Source of the DNA: Azorinus chamasolen
Taxonomy: Eukaryota; Mollusca; Bivalvia; Cardiida; Solecurtidae
Reading direction: 5' to 3'
Length of the DNA stretch: 64,000 nt
NCBI GenBank assembly: GCA_963576725.1
Contig: OY755252.1
Coordinates: forward strand, 51,051,059 to 51,115,058
Shown: positions 10,545-21,259 of the stretch, piece by piece
How positions within the stretch are numbered: position 1 is the stretch's first letter
How the letters are laid out: each line of letters opens with the position of its first letter
The notes under the pieces: generated by a model
Databases searched by the model: none
Seen by the model: the letters and a program-made list of their open reading frames with translations, nothing else
What the model was told of the DNA's origin: nothing
Made by a program: the position numbers and the translations under genes

Positions 10545-10730
10545 AAAAATATAATACCTGCTCAAACTCGCATCTGTTAAAAATGTTGTCTGATCAGTGT
10601 CTGCTCTGATTGCTAGATCAATCTACAGTTTCTATCAATACCACAACTCGTGTATATAAAGTCAGGCACATGTAGTAAATATTCATGATGTCACTATTTC
10701 TTATATGAAAATTCAAACAGGGAAACGGCT
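10545..10730 (-). mobile_element. Degenerate family A MITE (reverse)
   Basis: Half of the core palindrome (GTCTGATCAGTGTCTGCTCT), then CTACAGTTTCTATCAATACC and ATTCATGATGTCACTATTTC, ending near GGGAAACGGCTAAAG. Confidence 0.5.
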
Positions 10731-10769
10731 AAAGTTTTGAGAAACTATGGTGCCAGTGTCAAACAGTTT

Positions 10770-10975
10770 GAATCTGGATGAGATACCCAGTTAGTATCCC
10801 ATCTGGATGAGATACCCGGTAAGTATCCCATCTGAATGAGATACCAGGTTAGTATCCCATCTGAATGAGATACCCAGTTAGTACCCCATCTGGATGAGAT
10901 ACCCAGTTAGTACCCCATCTTGATGAGATACCCAGTTGTATCCCATCTGGATGAGATACCCAGTTAGTATCCCGG
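10770..10975. repeat. 29-bp minisatellite (GGATGAGATACCCAGTTAGT type)
   Basis: About seven units of GGATGAGATACCCAGTTAGT followed by ATCCCATCT. Each unit contains the small inverted pair GATAC/GTATC. It abuts the inverted Helitron-like end at 10976. Confidence 0.85.
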
Positions 10976-11075
10976 GCCGGCTAGTTTTCTATAGAAACAC
11001 ATAGTGAAAACTTTGAAAATCTTCTCCTCTGATTTTCTGGTGAGCGATATCAGGGCCTTTCAGGCCCTCTTGTTT
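10976..11075 (-). mobile_element. Inverted 5' end of an H2-type Helitron-like element
   Basis: Read on the minus strand it begins ACAAGAGGGCCTGAAAGGCC, continues through the CGCTCACCAGAAAATCAGAG motif, and stops after TAGAAAACTAGCCGGCC. It is a short truncated copy. Between 11076 and 11916 I see only AT-rich DNA with a 24-bp duplication (CAGTAGAATGTCCAATATCT near 11230 and 11283) and no gene. Confidence 0.65.
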
Positions 11076-11916
11076 TGCAATTTAATCAAAATTTTGCATC
11101 ACTTGGGATGTTTTTCCCAAGTTGGGAAAAATAGGTCCTTTTAACGGGTCTCTGTAGACGCCAGAAAAGGGTCTGCATTTTCACTGTTTTCATAATAGCA
11201 GACAAAATATTGCTGCCCTTACAAGTGAAGACAGTACAGTAGAATGTCCAATATCTAGCAGCTGCGCAGCCTGAGACACTACAGTAGAATGTCCAATATC
11301 TAGCATTGCTGTCATATTCTAGCACTGCTGTCAAAATGGATGCTGGAGTCTTGCAGAGGTGCCAGAATTCTCCAATGATTTTGTTTTAACAGACTTCATG
11401 ACAGATATACTATATAAAATTTGGATGTGAAATATACAAAGCTAATCAAAGATGTATAAAGATATTTGGTTTGGTCAAAATTGAAGAAACTGCCTTAGCC
11501 TTTTATTTTCATTCTTTCTCCTTTTTGACATATTTCCTCAACCCTCATCCTTTGGTTCCAAATTTCACTGACTTTTGCCAAATTTCAAATTTCCCTGACC
11601 AATTAAAAAATTCCCTGACTTTTCAATGACATTGAAAAAACAACTTTTTTCCCTGACTTTTCCCTGTCCGTGGGAACCCTGTTTTAGTTCAATTTAAATT
11701 CAATGCCTTTTTTTTGCATATGAAATGCTTATAAACAAGATCTGATTCTACAGTTTCTGCCTGAGCCAAATAATCCAGTGCTCATATGCGATTATAAATA
11801 TTAATCTAGTAAATGAATATTCAACCAGGAAAGGACAGCTGGTAGCTCACAAACCAGCAGTATGCCCAACCAGGGATCAAACCTTACACCTCCCAGTCCT
11901 GTAGTAGGTGTCTGAA

Positions 11917-13046
11917 CCCTTTACTGCATGAATATTCATGTAAGAAATTATGACATCTTGAATAACTATTAGACTATTTTTGATGATGACACATGAACAT
12001 AGGAATATTTGGCAATGGCAGAAACTGTAGAATCATATCTATATTATTTCATCAGCAAACAGAGCAGGTTGAGTGTGCATAAAGCTCTATACATATGTAT
12101 GCATACAGAAATACAATCCTAAGCTAGGTCTTCATATAAGCTTGCTAAATACAAAGTTTGGGGAAAATTGGTCTATCTAAACTTAAGTTATTGACCCAAA
12201 ACCATTTTTTCTATTTTTATTAACAGTGACCTTGACCTTGACTAAAGAACCTCCAAATTCAATTCCAAGCTAGGTCTTAATAAAACTTTGCTAAATACAA
12301 AGTTTGGTCAAAATCAGTCATTCCAAACTTAAGTTATTGACCGATAACCGTTTTTCTATTTTAAGTAACAGTGACCTTGAACTTAACCCAAGAACACAGA
12401 AATACAATCCCAAGCTAGGTATTCATGTAAGCTTGCTAAATTCGAAGTTTGGTCAAAATTGGTCTATCCAAACTTAATTTATTGACCGGAAACCGTATTT
12501 CTATTTTTAGAAACAGTGACCTTGACCATAACCTGAGAACCTCCAAATACAATCTCAAGCTAGGTCTTCATAAAAACTTGCTAAATACAATCTTTGGTCA
12601 AAATCGGTCATAATTCAAAAACTAAAGTTATTGACCTGAAACCATTTTTCTATTTTTAGTAACAGTGACCTTGACCTTAACTCAAGAACTCCGAAATACA
12701 ATCACAAGCTAAGTCTTCATGCAAGCTTGCTAAATACAAAGTTTGGTCAAAATTGGTCTATCAAAACTTAAATTATTGAGTGGAAACCGTTTTTCAATCT
12801 TTAGAAACAGTAACCTTGACCTGAGAACCTCCAAATACAATTCTAAGCTAGATCTTCATGTAAGCTACCTACATACAAAGTTTGGTCTAAATTGGTCAAT
12901 CCAATCTAAAGTTATTGACCAGAAATCACCTGTTTGACGCCACCCGCCCGCCATTCGCCAATCTAACAACCATGTGTTTTTTGAAAACCTGGTTAATATT
13001 GATGCTGTCATTACTTCTTACATGAATATTCATGGAGTAAGGGTTT
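11917..13046 (+). mobile_element. Family A MITE interrupted by a tandem-core element
   Basis: The MITE starts AACCCTTTACTGCATGAATA and runs normally to AGCAAACAGAGCAGG (12069). It is followed by about six ~150-bp core units containing CAGTGACCTTGACCTTAAC-like sequence, AATCCCAAGCTAGGTCTTCA and AAAGTTTGGTCAAAATTGGT (about 12105-12925), then a CG-rich end (GACGCCACCCGCCCGCCATT). A reverse-oriented MITE terminus follows to 13046 (TCATGGAGTAAGGGTTTAAA). The exact joint between the fragments is unclear. Confidence 0.55.
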
Positions 13047-13386
13047 AAAGAAAAGGGGGTCCAAAGATCCTAGAGTGTCTTTCTGTTTAGTCCCAAACAC
13101 CACTCTTTTGTTAAATTAATCAGGAAGTTAAATAAACTCTTTGTTTACATACACAAACAGTTTGGATCCAGGTCAATAACTCATCAAACCTCAAACTGCT
13201 TCAGTCTGAGTGACTGCATTTTTTAAAGAGAAATAACTAAATCTTTGAAATTTCAGATTTGCAGTAAATGACAATTTTGCACAGATAAAATACTTAGCAT
13301 GCAAACAATTACTCAGCAGTGCATAAGATAAATTGAAAAGTAAACAATGGTGTCCTTCAGTATGATAGGCCATTTGTTATCAGAGA

Positions 13387-13595
13387 TTAACCTTTTTCCT
13401 GTTGAATATTCATGTAAGAAACATTGACATCATTAATATTCATTCGCTGAACTTTTGTAATGGCATATTATGTTCATAGGATATTTTGGTATTGAAAGAA
13501 ACTGTAGAGACAGATCTGTTATAAGCAAATACATGTAGAGCAGACCCTGATAAGATGGCTCAATGGGTCTACTGTTTGCAAAGGCATATAAACAG
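13387..13595 (+). mobile_element. Family A MITE
   Basis: AACCTTTTTCCTGTTGAATA, CATTAATATTCATTCGCTGA, ATATTTTGGTATTGAAAGAA and a shortened palindrome (GCAGACCCTGATAAGATGGC ... GGGTCTACTGTTTGCAAAGG). DNA between 13047 and 13386 is unique and AT-rich with no convincing gene. At 13683-13736 there is a 54-bp fold-back (GTTTGGATACAGATAAGA with an imperfect complement). Confidence 0.6.
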
Positions 13596-13871
13596 AACAA
13601 TGGGATAAGATACACTGTAGAATACCCTCTAGAGATATAACTCTTTGAATGCTACTGATCGAGTTTATAACCTCCTTGAACAGTTTGGATACAGATAAGA
13701 CCCTGGGCACTCAGCATCTTACCAGGATCCAAACAAAGTGTCAATTTGATGGTGTTTTTTAAAACTAAAGAACTTTGTCAATCAAAGAATCTGAACTATG
13801 AGAACAATGTAGCAGGTAAGACTTTTTGCAGATGACAATTACTAAATAGCACGTAGAGACTTAACCCTTTT

Positions 13872-15285
13872 CCATAAATACACCTTTCTACGCCTTTGCA
13901 AACAGAGCAGACCCAGAGCAGATGGGGCCTGTAGGAGCCATCTGATCAGGATTTGCTGTGTTTGCTTATGATATAATATAGCTTTGATTCAATAGTTTCT
14001 GCCAAGGCCAAACAAGAGGGCCAAGATGGCCCTTAATCGCTCACCTGATTACCATAGATTTAAGATTTTTGCTGGGTAGCCCATGGGTAGGGCCAATATT
14101 GACCGCAGGGACAATATTTGAACAATGTTGATAGTGGATCATGAGCATTGGTTCTGCAGAACAAGATTTTCAAAGATTTAGTATATTGATTTTATCAAGA
14201 CAATGATTCTGACCAATGAAGATTGGGCTAAAAATGTGCCCTCTAGAGTAATTTTTCTAAGATTTGACCTAGTGACCTACTTTTTATTCCCACCCCACCC
14301 ATGATCACACTCAACCTTGATATCACCAAGACAAACACTCTGAGCAAGTTTGAGGAAGACTGGGCTAAAAATGTGGCCACTGGAGTGTAAACTAGATTTT
14401 TCTAAGATATGACCCAGTGACCTATTTTTTGACCTCACATAACCCACTTTCGAACTTGTCAAAGATTTTATTAGGACAATCATTCTGGCTAATTTTCATG
14501 AAGATTTGGCTATAAATGTGACCTCTAGAGTGTTCACAAGGTTTTCCTACTATTTGACCTAGTGACCTAGTTTTTAACCCCACATAACCCACTTTCAAAC
14601 TCATTTGAGATTTTATCATGACAATTATTATGACTAAGTTTCATGAAGATTGGACAAAAATTGTGACCACTAGAGGGTTAACAAGGTTTTTCTACTGTTT
14701 GACCTAGTGACCTAGTTTTTAACCCAACTTGACCCACTTTCAAACTCGTCCGAGATTTTATCAAGACATTCATTCTGACCAAGTTTCATGAAGATTGGAC
14801 TAAAATTGTGACCACTAGAGTGTTCACAAGGTTTTGCTACTGTTTGACCTAGTGACCTAGTTTTTTACCCCATGTAACCCACTTTTCAAACCCCTCTGAG
14901 ATTTTATCAAGACAATCATTCTGACCAAGTTTCATGAAAATTGGTCTAAAAATGTGACCACTAGAGGGTTCACAAGGTTTTCCTACTATTTGACCTAGTA
15001 ACCTAGTTTTTAACCCAACTTGACCCACTTTCGAACTCGTCCGAGATTTTATCAAGACATTCATTCTGACCAAGTTTCATGAAGATTGGACTACAATTGT
15101 GACCAGTAGAGTGTTCACAAGCAAATTGTTGACAACAGACGACGGACACCGGACATTCAAGTCTCCCAAAAGCTCACCCTGAGCTTTGCTCAGATGAGCT
15201 AAAAATCCTGTGTTCCTGCTATTATAACAATTAATCTAATTAATGTTCATGATGCCATTATTTCTTAGATGAATATTAATGGAAC
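13872..15285 (-). mobile_element. Family A MITE (reverse) split by Helitron-like element H5
   Basis: The MITE runs TTAACCCTTTTCCATAAATA, core palindrome (GCAGATGGGGCCTGTAGGAG), CAGTTTCTGCCAAGGCCAA up to 14011. It resumes at 15204 with ATCCTGTGTTCCTGCTATTA, ending TAGATGAATATTAATGGAAC. Joining the two restores normal family order (..CCAAAATCCTGTGTTC..), which defines the insertion of H5. Confidence 0.75.
14012..15203 (+). mobile_element. Helitron-like tandem-core element H5
   Basis: Starts ACAAGAGGGCCAAGATGGCC then CTTAATCGCTCACCTGATTA. About seven ~150-bp cores contain TTTGACCTAGTGACCTAGTT, GAGATTTTATCAAGACATTC and CCAAGTTTCATGAAGATTGG. It ends GCTCACCCTGAGCTTTGCTC followed by AGATGAGCTAAAA, a hairpin with a terminal CTAA as in Helitron 3' ends. 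A close relative is at 53004-54161. Confidence 0.75.
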
Positions 15286-15430
15286 TAGAACTGTAAGCCA
15301 AAGGCTAACGAATACCCCCCACCTGTCTGCTTGTCAGAACACCTATCATCAATCTGAACATAAATTATGTACATACAGAAACGTGAAGAGATTTAAAAAC
15401 AATACATGCCCCAACCCAATTTATGTAATA

Positions 15431-17559
15431 ACAAGAGCACCGCGAGACGGGGCAATATACGCCCGAAGGCTGTTCTATAAAATTATGTTGAAAAATAAAG
15501 GAGGAGTTAGTTGCACAAGAAATTGATACCCGAAACTATCAAAGGGCAATAATTCCAGAATGAAAAATATGACTGACCTTAAAGGTAATGATGTAGGTCT
15601 AGTTAGCTACAGCCAGGACACAAAATTTGCTAACGCTCTATTTGTGACCTTGACCTTGAAAGTTCACAATTGGGTTTTGTATGCAACACACCTTCAAGTG
15701 ATACTGAAGCCCTATTTGTGACCTTGACCTTGAAAGTTCACAATTGGGTTTTGTACGCGACACACCTTCAAGTGATACTGAACATATGTGTGAAAGAATT
15801 TTGAAAATCGGAGAAAAAATGAGTAAGTTATAGCCAGGACACGAATTTGCTAACGGACGGACAGAATTGCTAACGCCCTATTTGTGACCTTGACCTTGAA
15901 AGTTCACCATTGGGTTTTGTACGCGACACACCTTCAAGTGATACTGAACATATGTGTGAAAGAATTTTGAAAATTGGTGAAAAGATGAGTAAGTTTTACC
16001 AAGGACACGAAAATTGCTAACGCCCTATTTGTGACCTTGACCTTGAAAGTTCACAATTGGGTTTTGTACGTGACACACCTTCAAGTGATACTGAACATTT
16101 GTGTGAAAGAATTTTGAAAATCGGAGAAAAAATGAGTAAGTTATAGCCAGGACACGAATTTGCTAACGGACGGACGGACAGAATTGCTAACGCCCTATTT
16201 GTGACCTTGACCTTGAAAGTTCACCATTGGGTTTTGTACGCGACACACCTTCAAGTGATACTGAACATACGTGTGAAAGAATTTTGAAAATTGGTGAAAA
16301 GATGAGTAAGTTTTAGCAAGGACACGAAAATTGCTAACGCCCTATTTGTGACCTTGACCTTGAAAGTTCACAATTGGGTTTTGTACGCGACACACCTTCA
16401 AGTGATACTGAACATTTGTGTGAAAGAATTTTGAAAATCGGAGAAAAAATGAGTAAGTTATAGCCAGGACACGAATTTGCTAACGGACGGACGGACGGAC
16501 ATTTGTGACCTTGACCTTGAAAGTTCACAATTGGGTTTTGTACGCGACACACCTTCAAGTGATACTGAACATTTGTGTGAAAGAATTTTGAAAATCGGAG
16601 AAAAAATGAGTAAGTTATAGCCAGGACACGAATTTGCTAACGGACGGACGGACAGAATTGCTAACGCCCTATTTGTGACCTTGACCTTGAAAGTTCACCA
16701 TTGGGTTTTGTACGCGACACACCTTCAAGTGATACTGAACATACGTGTGAAAGAATTTTGAAAATTGGTGAAAAGATGAGTAAGTTTTAGCAAGGACACG
16801 AAAATTGCTAACGCCCTATTTGTGACCTTGACCTTGAAAGTTCACAATTGGGTTTTGTACGCGACACACCTTCAAGTGATACTGAACATTTGTGTGAAAG
16901 AATTTTGAAAATCGGAGAAAAAATGAGTAAGTTATAGCCAGGACACGAATTTGCTAACGGACGGACGGACGGACATTTGTGACCTTGACCTTGAAAGTTC
17001 ACAATTGGGTTTTGTACGCGACACACCTTCAAGTGATACTGAACATTTGTGTGAAAGAATTTTGAAAATCGGAGAAAAAATGAGTAAGTTATAGCCAGGA
17101 CACGAATTTGCTAACGGACGGACGGACAGAATTGCTAACGCCCTATTTGTGACCTTGACCTTGAAAGTTCACCATTGGGTTTTGTACGCGACACACCTTC
17201 AAGTGATACTGAACATACGTGTGAAAGAATTTTGAAAATTGGTGAAAAGATGAGTAAGTTTTAGCAAGGACACGAAAATTGCTAACGCCCTATTTGTGAC
17301 CTTGACCTTGAAAGTTCACAATTGGGTTTTGTACGCGACACACCTTCAAGTGATACTGAACATTTGTGTGAAAGAATTTTGAAAATCGGAGAAAAAATGA
17401 GTAAGTTATAGCCAGGACACGAATTTGCTAACGGACGGACGGACGGACGGACGGACGGACGGACGGACGGACAGACAGACAGACAGACGGACGGACACCC
17501 AGCCAGACGGCCAGACGATGGAGACCATAACATAATACGACCCTTCGGGCGTATAAAAA
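15431..17559 (+). mobile_element. Helitron-like tandem-core element H6 with higher-order repeat
   Basis: Starts ACAAGAGCACCGCGAGACGG. ~160-bp cores contain TTTGTGACCTTGACCTTGAA, GGGTTTTGTACGCGACACAC and TTCAAGTGATACTGAACAT, separated by short (ACGG)n runs. It ends with a long ACGG/ACAG run (about 17432-17490) and the hairpin CGACCCTTCGGGCG plus TATAAAAA. No protein is encoded; small minus-strand frames repeat identically because the DNA does. Confidence 0.75.
16183..17440. repeat. 474-bp higher-order tandem repeat inside H6
   Basis: Blocks of three ~160-bp cores plus ACGG spacers recur with an exact period of 474 bp (for example GTGACCTTGACCTTGAAAGT at 16201, 16675 and 17149). By eye the successive blocks are identical across long stretches, including the lengths of the ACGG runs, implying very recent unequal exchange or assembly duplication. 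Confidence 0.85.
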
Positions 17560-17569
17560 TGAAGAATAA

Positions 17570-18530
17570 TTCTTAGAAATAAGACCCTTTCATGAGGTTT
17601 TTGTCAAATCCAAAGTTCTAAAGCTAGGTACCTTTTCAGAAAAACATTAAGTTCAAGGACCATAACTCTGACAATAATTATTCAACCAGACCGATATTTG
17701 AACTTAAGCTGTACCTCATCTAGATTTATTTTTATGTCAAATATGAAGTTAATATCTGCAACCACTTCCAAAGAAAGACCGGAAAACTGAAAATTTGACA
17801 AAAAATTAAAGTTCAAGGGCCATAACTCTGGCAAAAATTATTCAACCAGACTGAGATTGGTAATTAAGCTGTAAATCATGTAGAGTTAGCTTTATGCCAA
17901 ATATAAAGTTAATATCTGCAACCACTTCCAAGAAAAGTCCGGAAAACTGAAAATTTGACAAAAAATTAAAGTTCAAGGGCCATAACTCTGGCAAAATTAT
18001 TCAACCAGACTGAGATTGGGAATTAAGCTGTAAATCATGTAGAGTTAGCTTTGTGCCAAATATACAGTTAATATCTGCAACCACTTCCAAGAAAAGTCCG
18101 GAAAATCCCAAATTTGAAGAAAAAAATTAAAGTACAAGGGCAATAACTCTGGAAATAATTATTCAACCGGACTGAGATTGTAACATAAGCTGTAACTTAT
18201 ACAGATTTAGCTTTGTACTAAATATAGAGTTGATATCTGGAGTCACTTCCATAAAAAGTCCAGAAAACCGGAAAACATTGGTACGGGACTAAAAAGGGGA
18301 GATAACTCCTGAAGTAGTGGTCCGATCATAATGGAAATATGCGGTGCACAGGTTTATATGGTCATATGGCTATATATGAACTTTCAACAAAATTGAAGCA
18401 AAACTGTAGAAGAAGAAGGCCGGACAAAATTGTGTCCACGGACGGACAGACGGACAGACGGACGGACGGACAGACGGACAACCTGATTCCAGTATACCCC
18501 CCCAAACTTCGTTGTGGGGGGTATAATAAA
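17570..18530 (+). mobile_element. Helitron-like tandem-core element H7 (GGGGGGTATAATAAA end)
   Basis: Four ~160-bp cores contain AAGGGCCATAACTCTGGCAA, AATTATTCAACCAGACTGAG and ATCTGCAACCACTTCCAAG. A (GGAC/AGAC)n run follows near 18438, then the hairpin TATACCCCCC...GGGGGGTATA and ATAAA. The 5' boundary next to H6 is unclear. Confidence 0.65.
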
Positions 18531-18635
18531 GGATTAAACACTATGTCAAAATTTGTATTTGCTTAAAATTTTGAAGTACATGTACATTAAATCTTGTCTA
18601 CCTTTTTTCCCTAAATTTGAAGGGAACATCACAAA

Positions 18636-18889
18636 TTGAACGGATACTTTTTCATGTCTTTGCAAACAGAGTAGACCCAGATCAGACGACTCCTGTAAGA
18701 GTCATCTGACAATGGTCTGCTTTGTGTGGTTAATATTTTAAATTATCAAGAGCTGATTCTAGTACATTTTCCACCAATTTAATACCAAGAATTCCTGTGT
18801 TCCCACATGCCATTATAGAATTGTAGCTAATTAATATAAATGATGTGATTACTTCCCACATGAATATTCATAAGGCAGAATGGGTAAAG
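18636..18889 (-). mobile_element. Family A MITE (reverse)
   Basis: TTTTTCATGTCTTTGCAAAC, core GATCAGACGACTCCTGTAAG, TTTTCCACCAATTTAATACC, CCTGTGTTCCCACATGCCAT and TTACTTCCCACATGAATATT lie in reverse order. 18890-19097 is unique AT-rich DNA without a visible gene. Confidence 0.6.
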
Positions 18890-19097
18890 ATTTAATTTGA
18901 TAACAATGACACAAATACAGGTATGCTGGTAGTGGTACATGTGCAAAACTAGTATTGCTATATTTACTACTAGATGACAGCAATTTTACTGCAGTCCAAC
19001 CAGGAAGTTTTGATAATGGTTAAACATTCTGAACAAATACCTTAATATCAATTTACCGTAAGCTATTTCAAAATACCAGTACAATAAATGCTCTTAG

Positions 19098-19320
19098 CCC
19101 TTTACTCCATGAATATTCATGTAAAAAATAAAAACAACATGAATATTTACTAGATTCATTTTCATAATGGCATAATTATGAACACAGGACATGTTGGCTA
19201 TGGCAGAAATATGTAGAATATCTATAGTATATCATCAGCAAACAGAGCAGACCCTGATCAGATGGATCTTACAAGAGCCGTCTGATCTGCAAAAGTGAAA
19301 TTCATGGAGAAAAGGGTTAA
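19098..19320 (+). mobile_element. Family A MITE adjoining the retrotransposon
   Basis: CCCTTTACTCCATGAATATT ... GGCTATGGCAGAAATATGTA ... core palindrome (GATCAGATGGATCTTACAAG / AGCCGTCTGATCTG), ending CATGGAGAAAAGGGTTAA at 19320. The next MITE (family B) starts immediately and shares the TTAA. Confidence 0.8.
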
Positions 19321-19326
19321 CCCGTT

Positions 19327-19850
19327 TGTGACTGCGATACTAGGAGTACGAAGCTCGCTCGGGGCGAACCATGTTGGTTCGCTTCTCGATTTTTGGTACC
19401 AGTCTGCGACAAAATGTTCGTCTGCCGGATTCACTAGTTGGCTGCGTTTTCTGCGTTTGTTTTGCGTAAAAGGCCCCAAAGAGGTAGTTATATATCAATT
19501 TCAAGTGTGTTATTATATATATACACAATACGAAAAGCATGTTTATTGCCAGATTTATATTTTAAACGTAAACGCCGTGTTTGTTGTGTTGATATTCATA
19601 TGCATAGTACTCGGACATCCATGTTTCGGATATGATGATGTAATTTTGTATCATTGTGTAACTATGTAATGTCTGAGATTATGTTATGTAATTGAATGGT
19701 TATATAGATTCAACCTTTAAATCTATACTCACACTGTGTTTATGTTTATACTTTCAGTTTGACGTGATTTTATCAGAATACAATGATAATCGCAGTACAC
19801 TCTTGGTCCTTTTGATATTCGTTTATATATACAACTACGAATCCGTCATA
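19327..19850 (+). repeat. 5' LTR
   Basis: 524 bp, TGTGACTGCG to TCCGTCATA. Contains TA-rich TATATATATACAC around 19515-19526, which could serve as a promoter, and a splice-acceptor-like TATACTTTCAG near 19747-19757. No base differs from the 3' copy on direct comparison. Confidence 0.95.
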
Positions 19851-19906
19851 GTCAAACTCTATAGGAACTGTGCGGCTTATGTCTAGCAGTAACATCAACT
19901 GGACTT

Positions 19907-20620
19907 ATGAGCAGTAGCAAGCTTCTTAAATACGTTCAGAAGAATTCTGAAATAACTGTGCCAGAATTTAGTTTTACGCCTGTGTGTGTTGCTGACAGTA
20001 AAGGCAAATATCTCCAACGAACTAAAACTAACTCTGTTCAAGACAGAATTATTTGGTACTGCAAAGCAGGGTTGAAGTCGTCAAAAGCTGAGAAATGGCT
20101 CACAACAAACATTATTGATTTGCGTAGAAAACATGGTAGCATTCATCTTTACATATGGCTTGGTACATGTGACCTAACATATAAAGAAGGGCGATTTATT
20201 TCGTTATCTGCAAATCCTGAAGAATCCTTTGAAGAATTGAAAGAAAATTACAGAAAAATCAAAACACTTTGTGAAACAAACAATATTAAAGTGACATTTC
20301 TACAGATCCCTTACTATTCTATTCAGCTGTGGAACAAACATAAAGGACACTCTGACTTTGAAAGATTTAAATCAGATGATTTATCACTGACATCGCTTGT
20401 GGATCGTGCAAATGCGTTTATCAACGATATCAATACCCAGATGTCAATGTGTTCGCCAAAATTTTGCCAGGATATGGTTAGATCAAGAAAGGCAAAGAAC
20501 TCTGCGGGACGCTACTCAATCAACTTTAATTTGCTGAGAGACGGTGTTCATCCTGGAGCGCTCCTATCGAAAGTTTGGTGTATATCGATCATCAGGAGAA
20601 TATGCCAAGAATGTGCATAG
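19907..20620 (+). CDS. Retrotransposon ORF1: SGNH/GDSL-hydrolase-like protein
   Basis: 237 aa, starting 57 nt after the 5' LTR and separate from Gag-Pol. The four SGNH blocks appear in order. Block I is VCVADSKGKYL, with the candidate nucleophile Ser31. The block II Gly is Gly55, after IIWYCKAG. Block III is LGTCDLT (86-89), where the usual Asn of GxND is Cys88. Block V is DGVHPG, with Asp212 and His215. Hydrophobic strands precede blocks I and III and lie at about 128-137 (VTFLQIP). No signal peptide or membrane helix is seen, so it is probably cytosolic. SGNH-fold ORF1 proteins are known from some CR1/L2-type LINEs. For a BEL/Pao element I regard this as unusual. Role unknown: esterase on membrane lipid or a non-catalytic lipid/RNP-binding factor. 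The Cys88 change leaves activity uncertain. Confidence 0.75.
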   Translation: MSSSKLLKYVQKNSEITVPEFSFTPVCVADSKGKYLQRTKTNSVQDRIIWYCKAGLKSSKAEKWLTTNIIDLRRKHGSIHLYIWLGTCDLTYKEGRFISLSANPEESFEELKENYRKIKTLCETNNIKVTFLQIPYYSIQLWNKHKGHSDFERFKSDDLSLTSLVDRANAFINDINTQMSMCSPKFCQDMVRSRKAKNSAGRYSINFNLLRDGVHPGALLSKVWCISIIRRICQECA

Positions 20621-20645
20621 ACTTACTGTGTTTTCTCTCCTAGTA

Positions 20646-21259
20646 GGCTGGGATCGCCAGCCAGACTTCTGCGAACTGCTGTATCCTTTACATGAAGTTT
20701 ATGTAGGCTGAGATTGCTCAGTCACTTGTTGGTTTCTTAGATAACATTTAGTAGGCTGAGATTGCTCAGTCACTTGCATATTGTCATTAGTAGACTGATA
20801 TTGCTCAGTCACTTGCCTTTTGACTTTAGTAAGCAATACTTGTAGATTAACATTTAGTAGGCTGAGATTGCTCAGTCACTTGCATATTAACAGTTAGTAG
20901 GCTGAGATTGCTCAGTCACTTGCATATTAACATTTAGTAGGCTGAGATTGCTCAGTCACTTGCATATTGACATTAGTAGGCTGAGATTGCTCAGTCACTT
21001 GCATTTTGACATTAGTAGACTGATATTGCTCAGTCACTTGCTTTTTGACTTTAGTAAGCAATACTTGTATATTAACATTTAGTAGGCTGAGATTGCTCAG
21101 TCACTTGCATATTAACATTTAGTAGGCTGAGATTGCTCAGTCACTTGCATATTGACATTAGAAGGCTGAGATTGCTCAGTCACTTGCATTTTGACTTTAG
21201 TAGGCTGAGATTGCTCAGTCACTTGATCCTTGACTCTGATAGGCTGGGATTGCTCAGCC
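20646..21259 (+). repeat. Array of 14 tandem RNA hairpins (GGCTGAGATTGCTCAGTC)
   Basis: Fourteen copies of an 18-nt stem-loop (7-bp stem, ATTG loop) start at 20646, 20706, 20754, 20793, 20860, 20900, 20940, 20979, 21018, 21085, 21125, 21164, 21203 and 21242, mostly 39-40 bp apart with spacers like ACTTGCATATTAACATTTAG. Pair 2/17 is G-U in most units, A-U in GACTGATATTGCTCAGTC (20793, 21018) and G-C in the last (GGCTGGGATTGCTCAGCC). The first unit has its own matched stem, GGCTGG/CCAGCC. Change with kept pairing argues for a structured RNA. It fills the gap between ORF1 and Gag-Pol. Confidence 0.85.

Noticed and set aside
13045..13110. Minus-strand open stretch reading VVFGTKQKDTLGSLDP
   Set aside because: No pyrimidine-rich acceptor and it runs into a MITE terminus, so no exon boundaries can be set.
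13728..13816. Plus-strand exon-like frame between TTACCAG and CAG|GTAAGAC
   Set aside because: The acceptor lies in a dispersed fold-back (13683-13736), the strand is opposite to the local gene, and the peptide is low complexity.
19258..19669. Small frames overlapping the LTRs (both ends of the retrotransposon)
   Set aside because: They repeat identically in both LTRs and cross into MITE sequence; no domain, so treated as chance frames.
19851..19912. tRNA primer-binding site after the 5' LTR
   Set aside because: Sequence directly after the LTR (GTCAAACTCTATAGG) does not begin with the expected TGG; TGGACTTATGAGC lies about 47 nt further and is too distant to call.
20646..21259. CRISPR-like regular array
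   Set aside because: Spacers are as similar as the repeats, the context is a eukaryotic retrotransposon and no cas genes exist; it is a tandem hairpin array.
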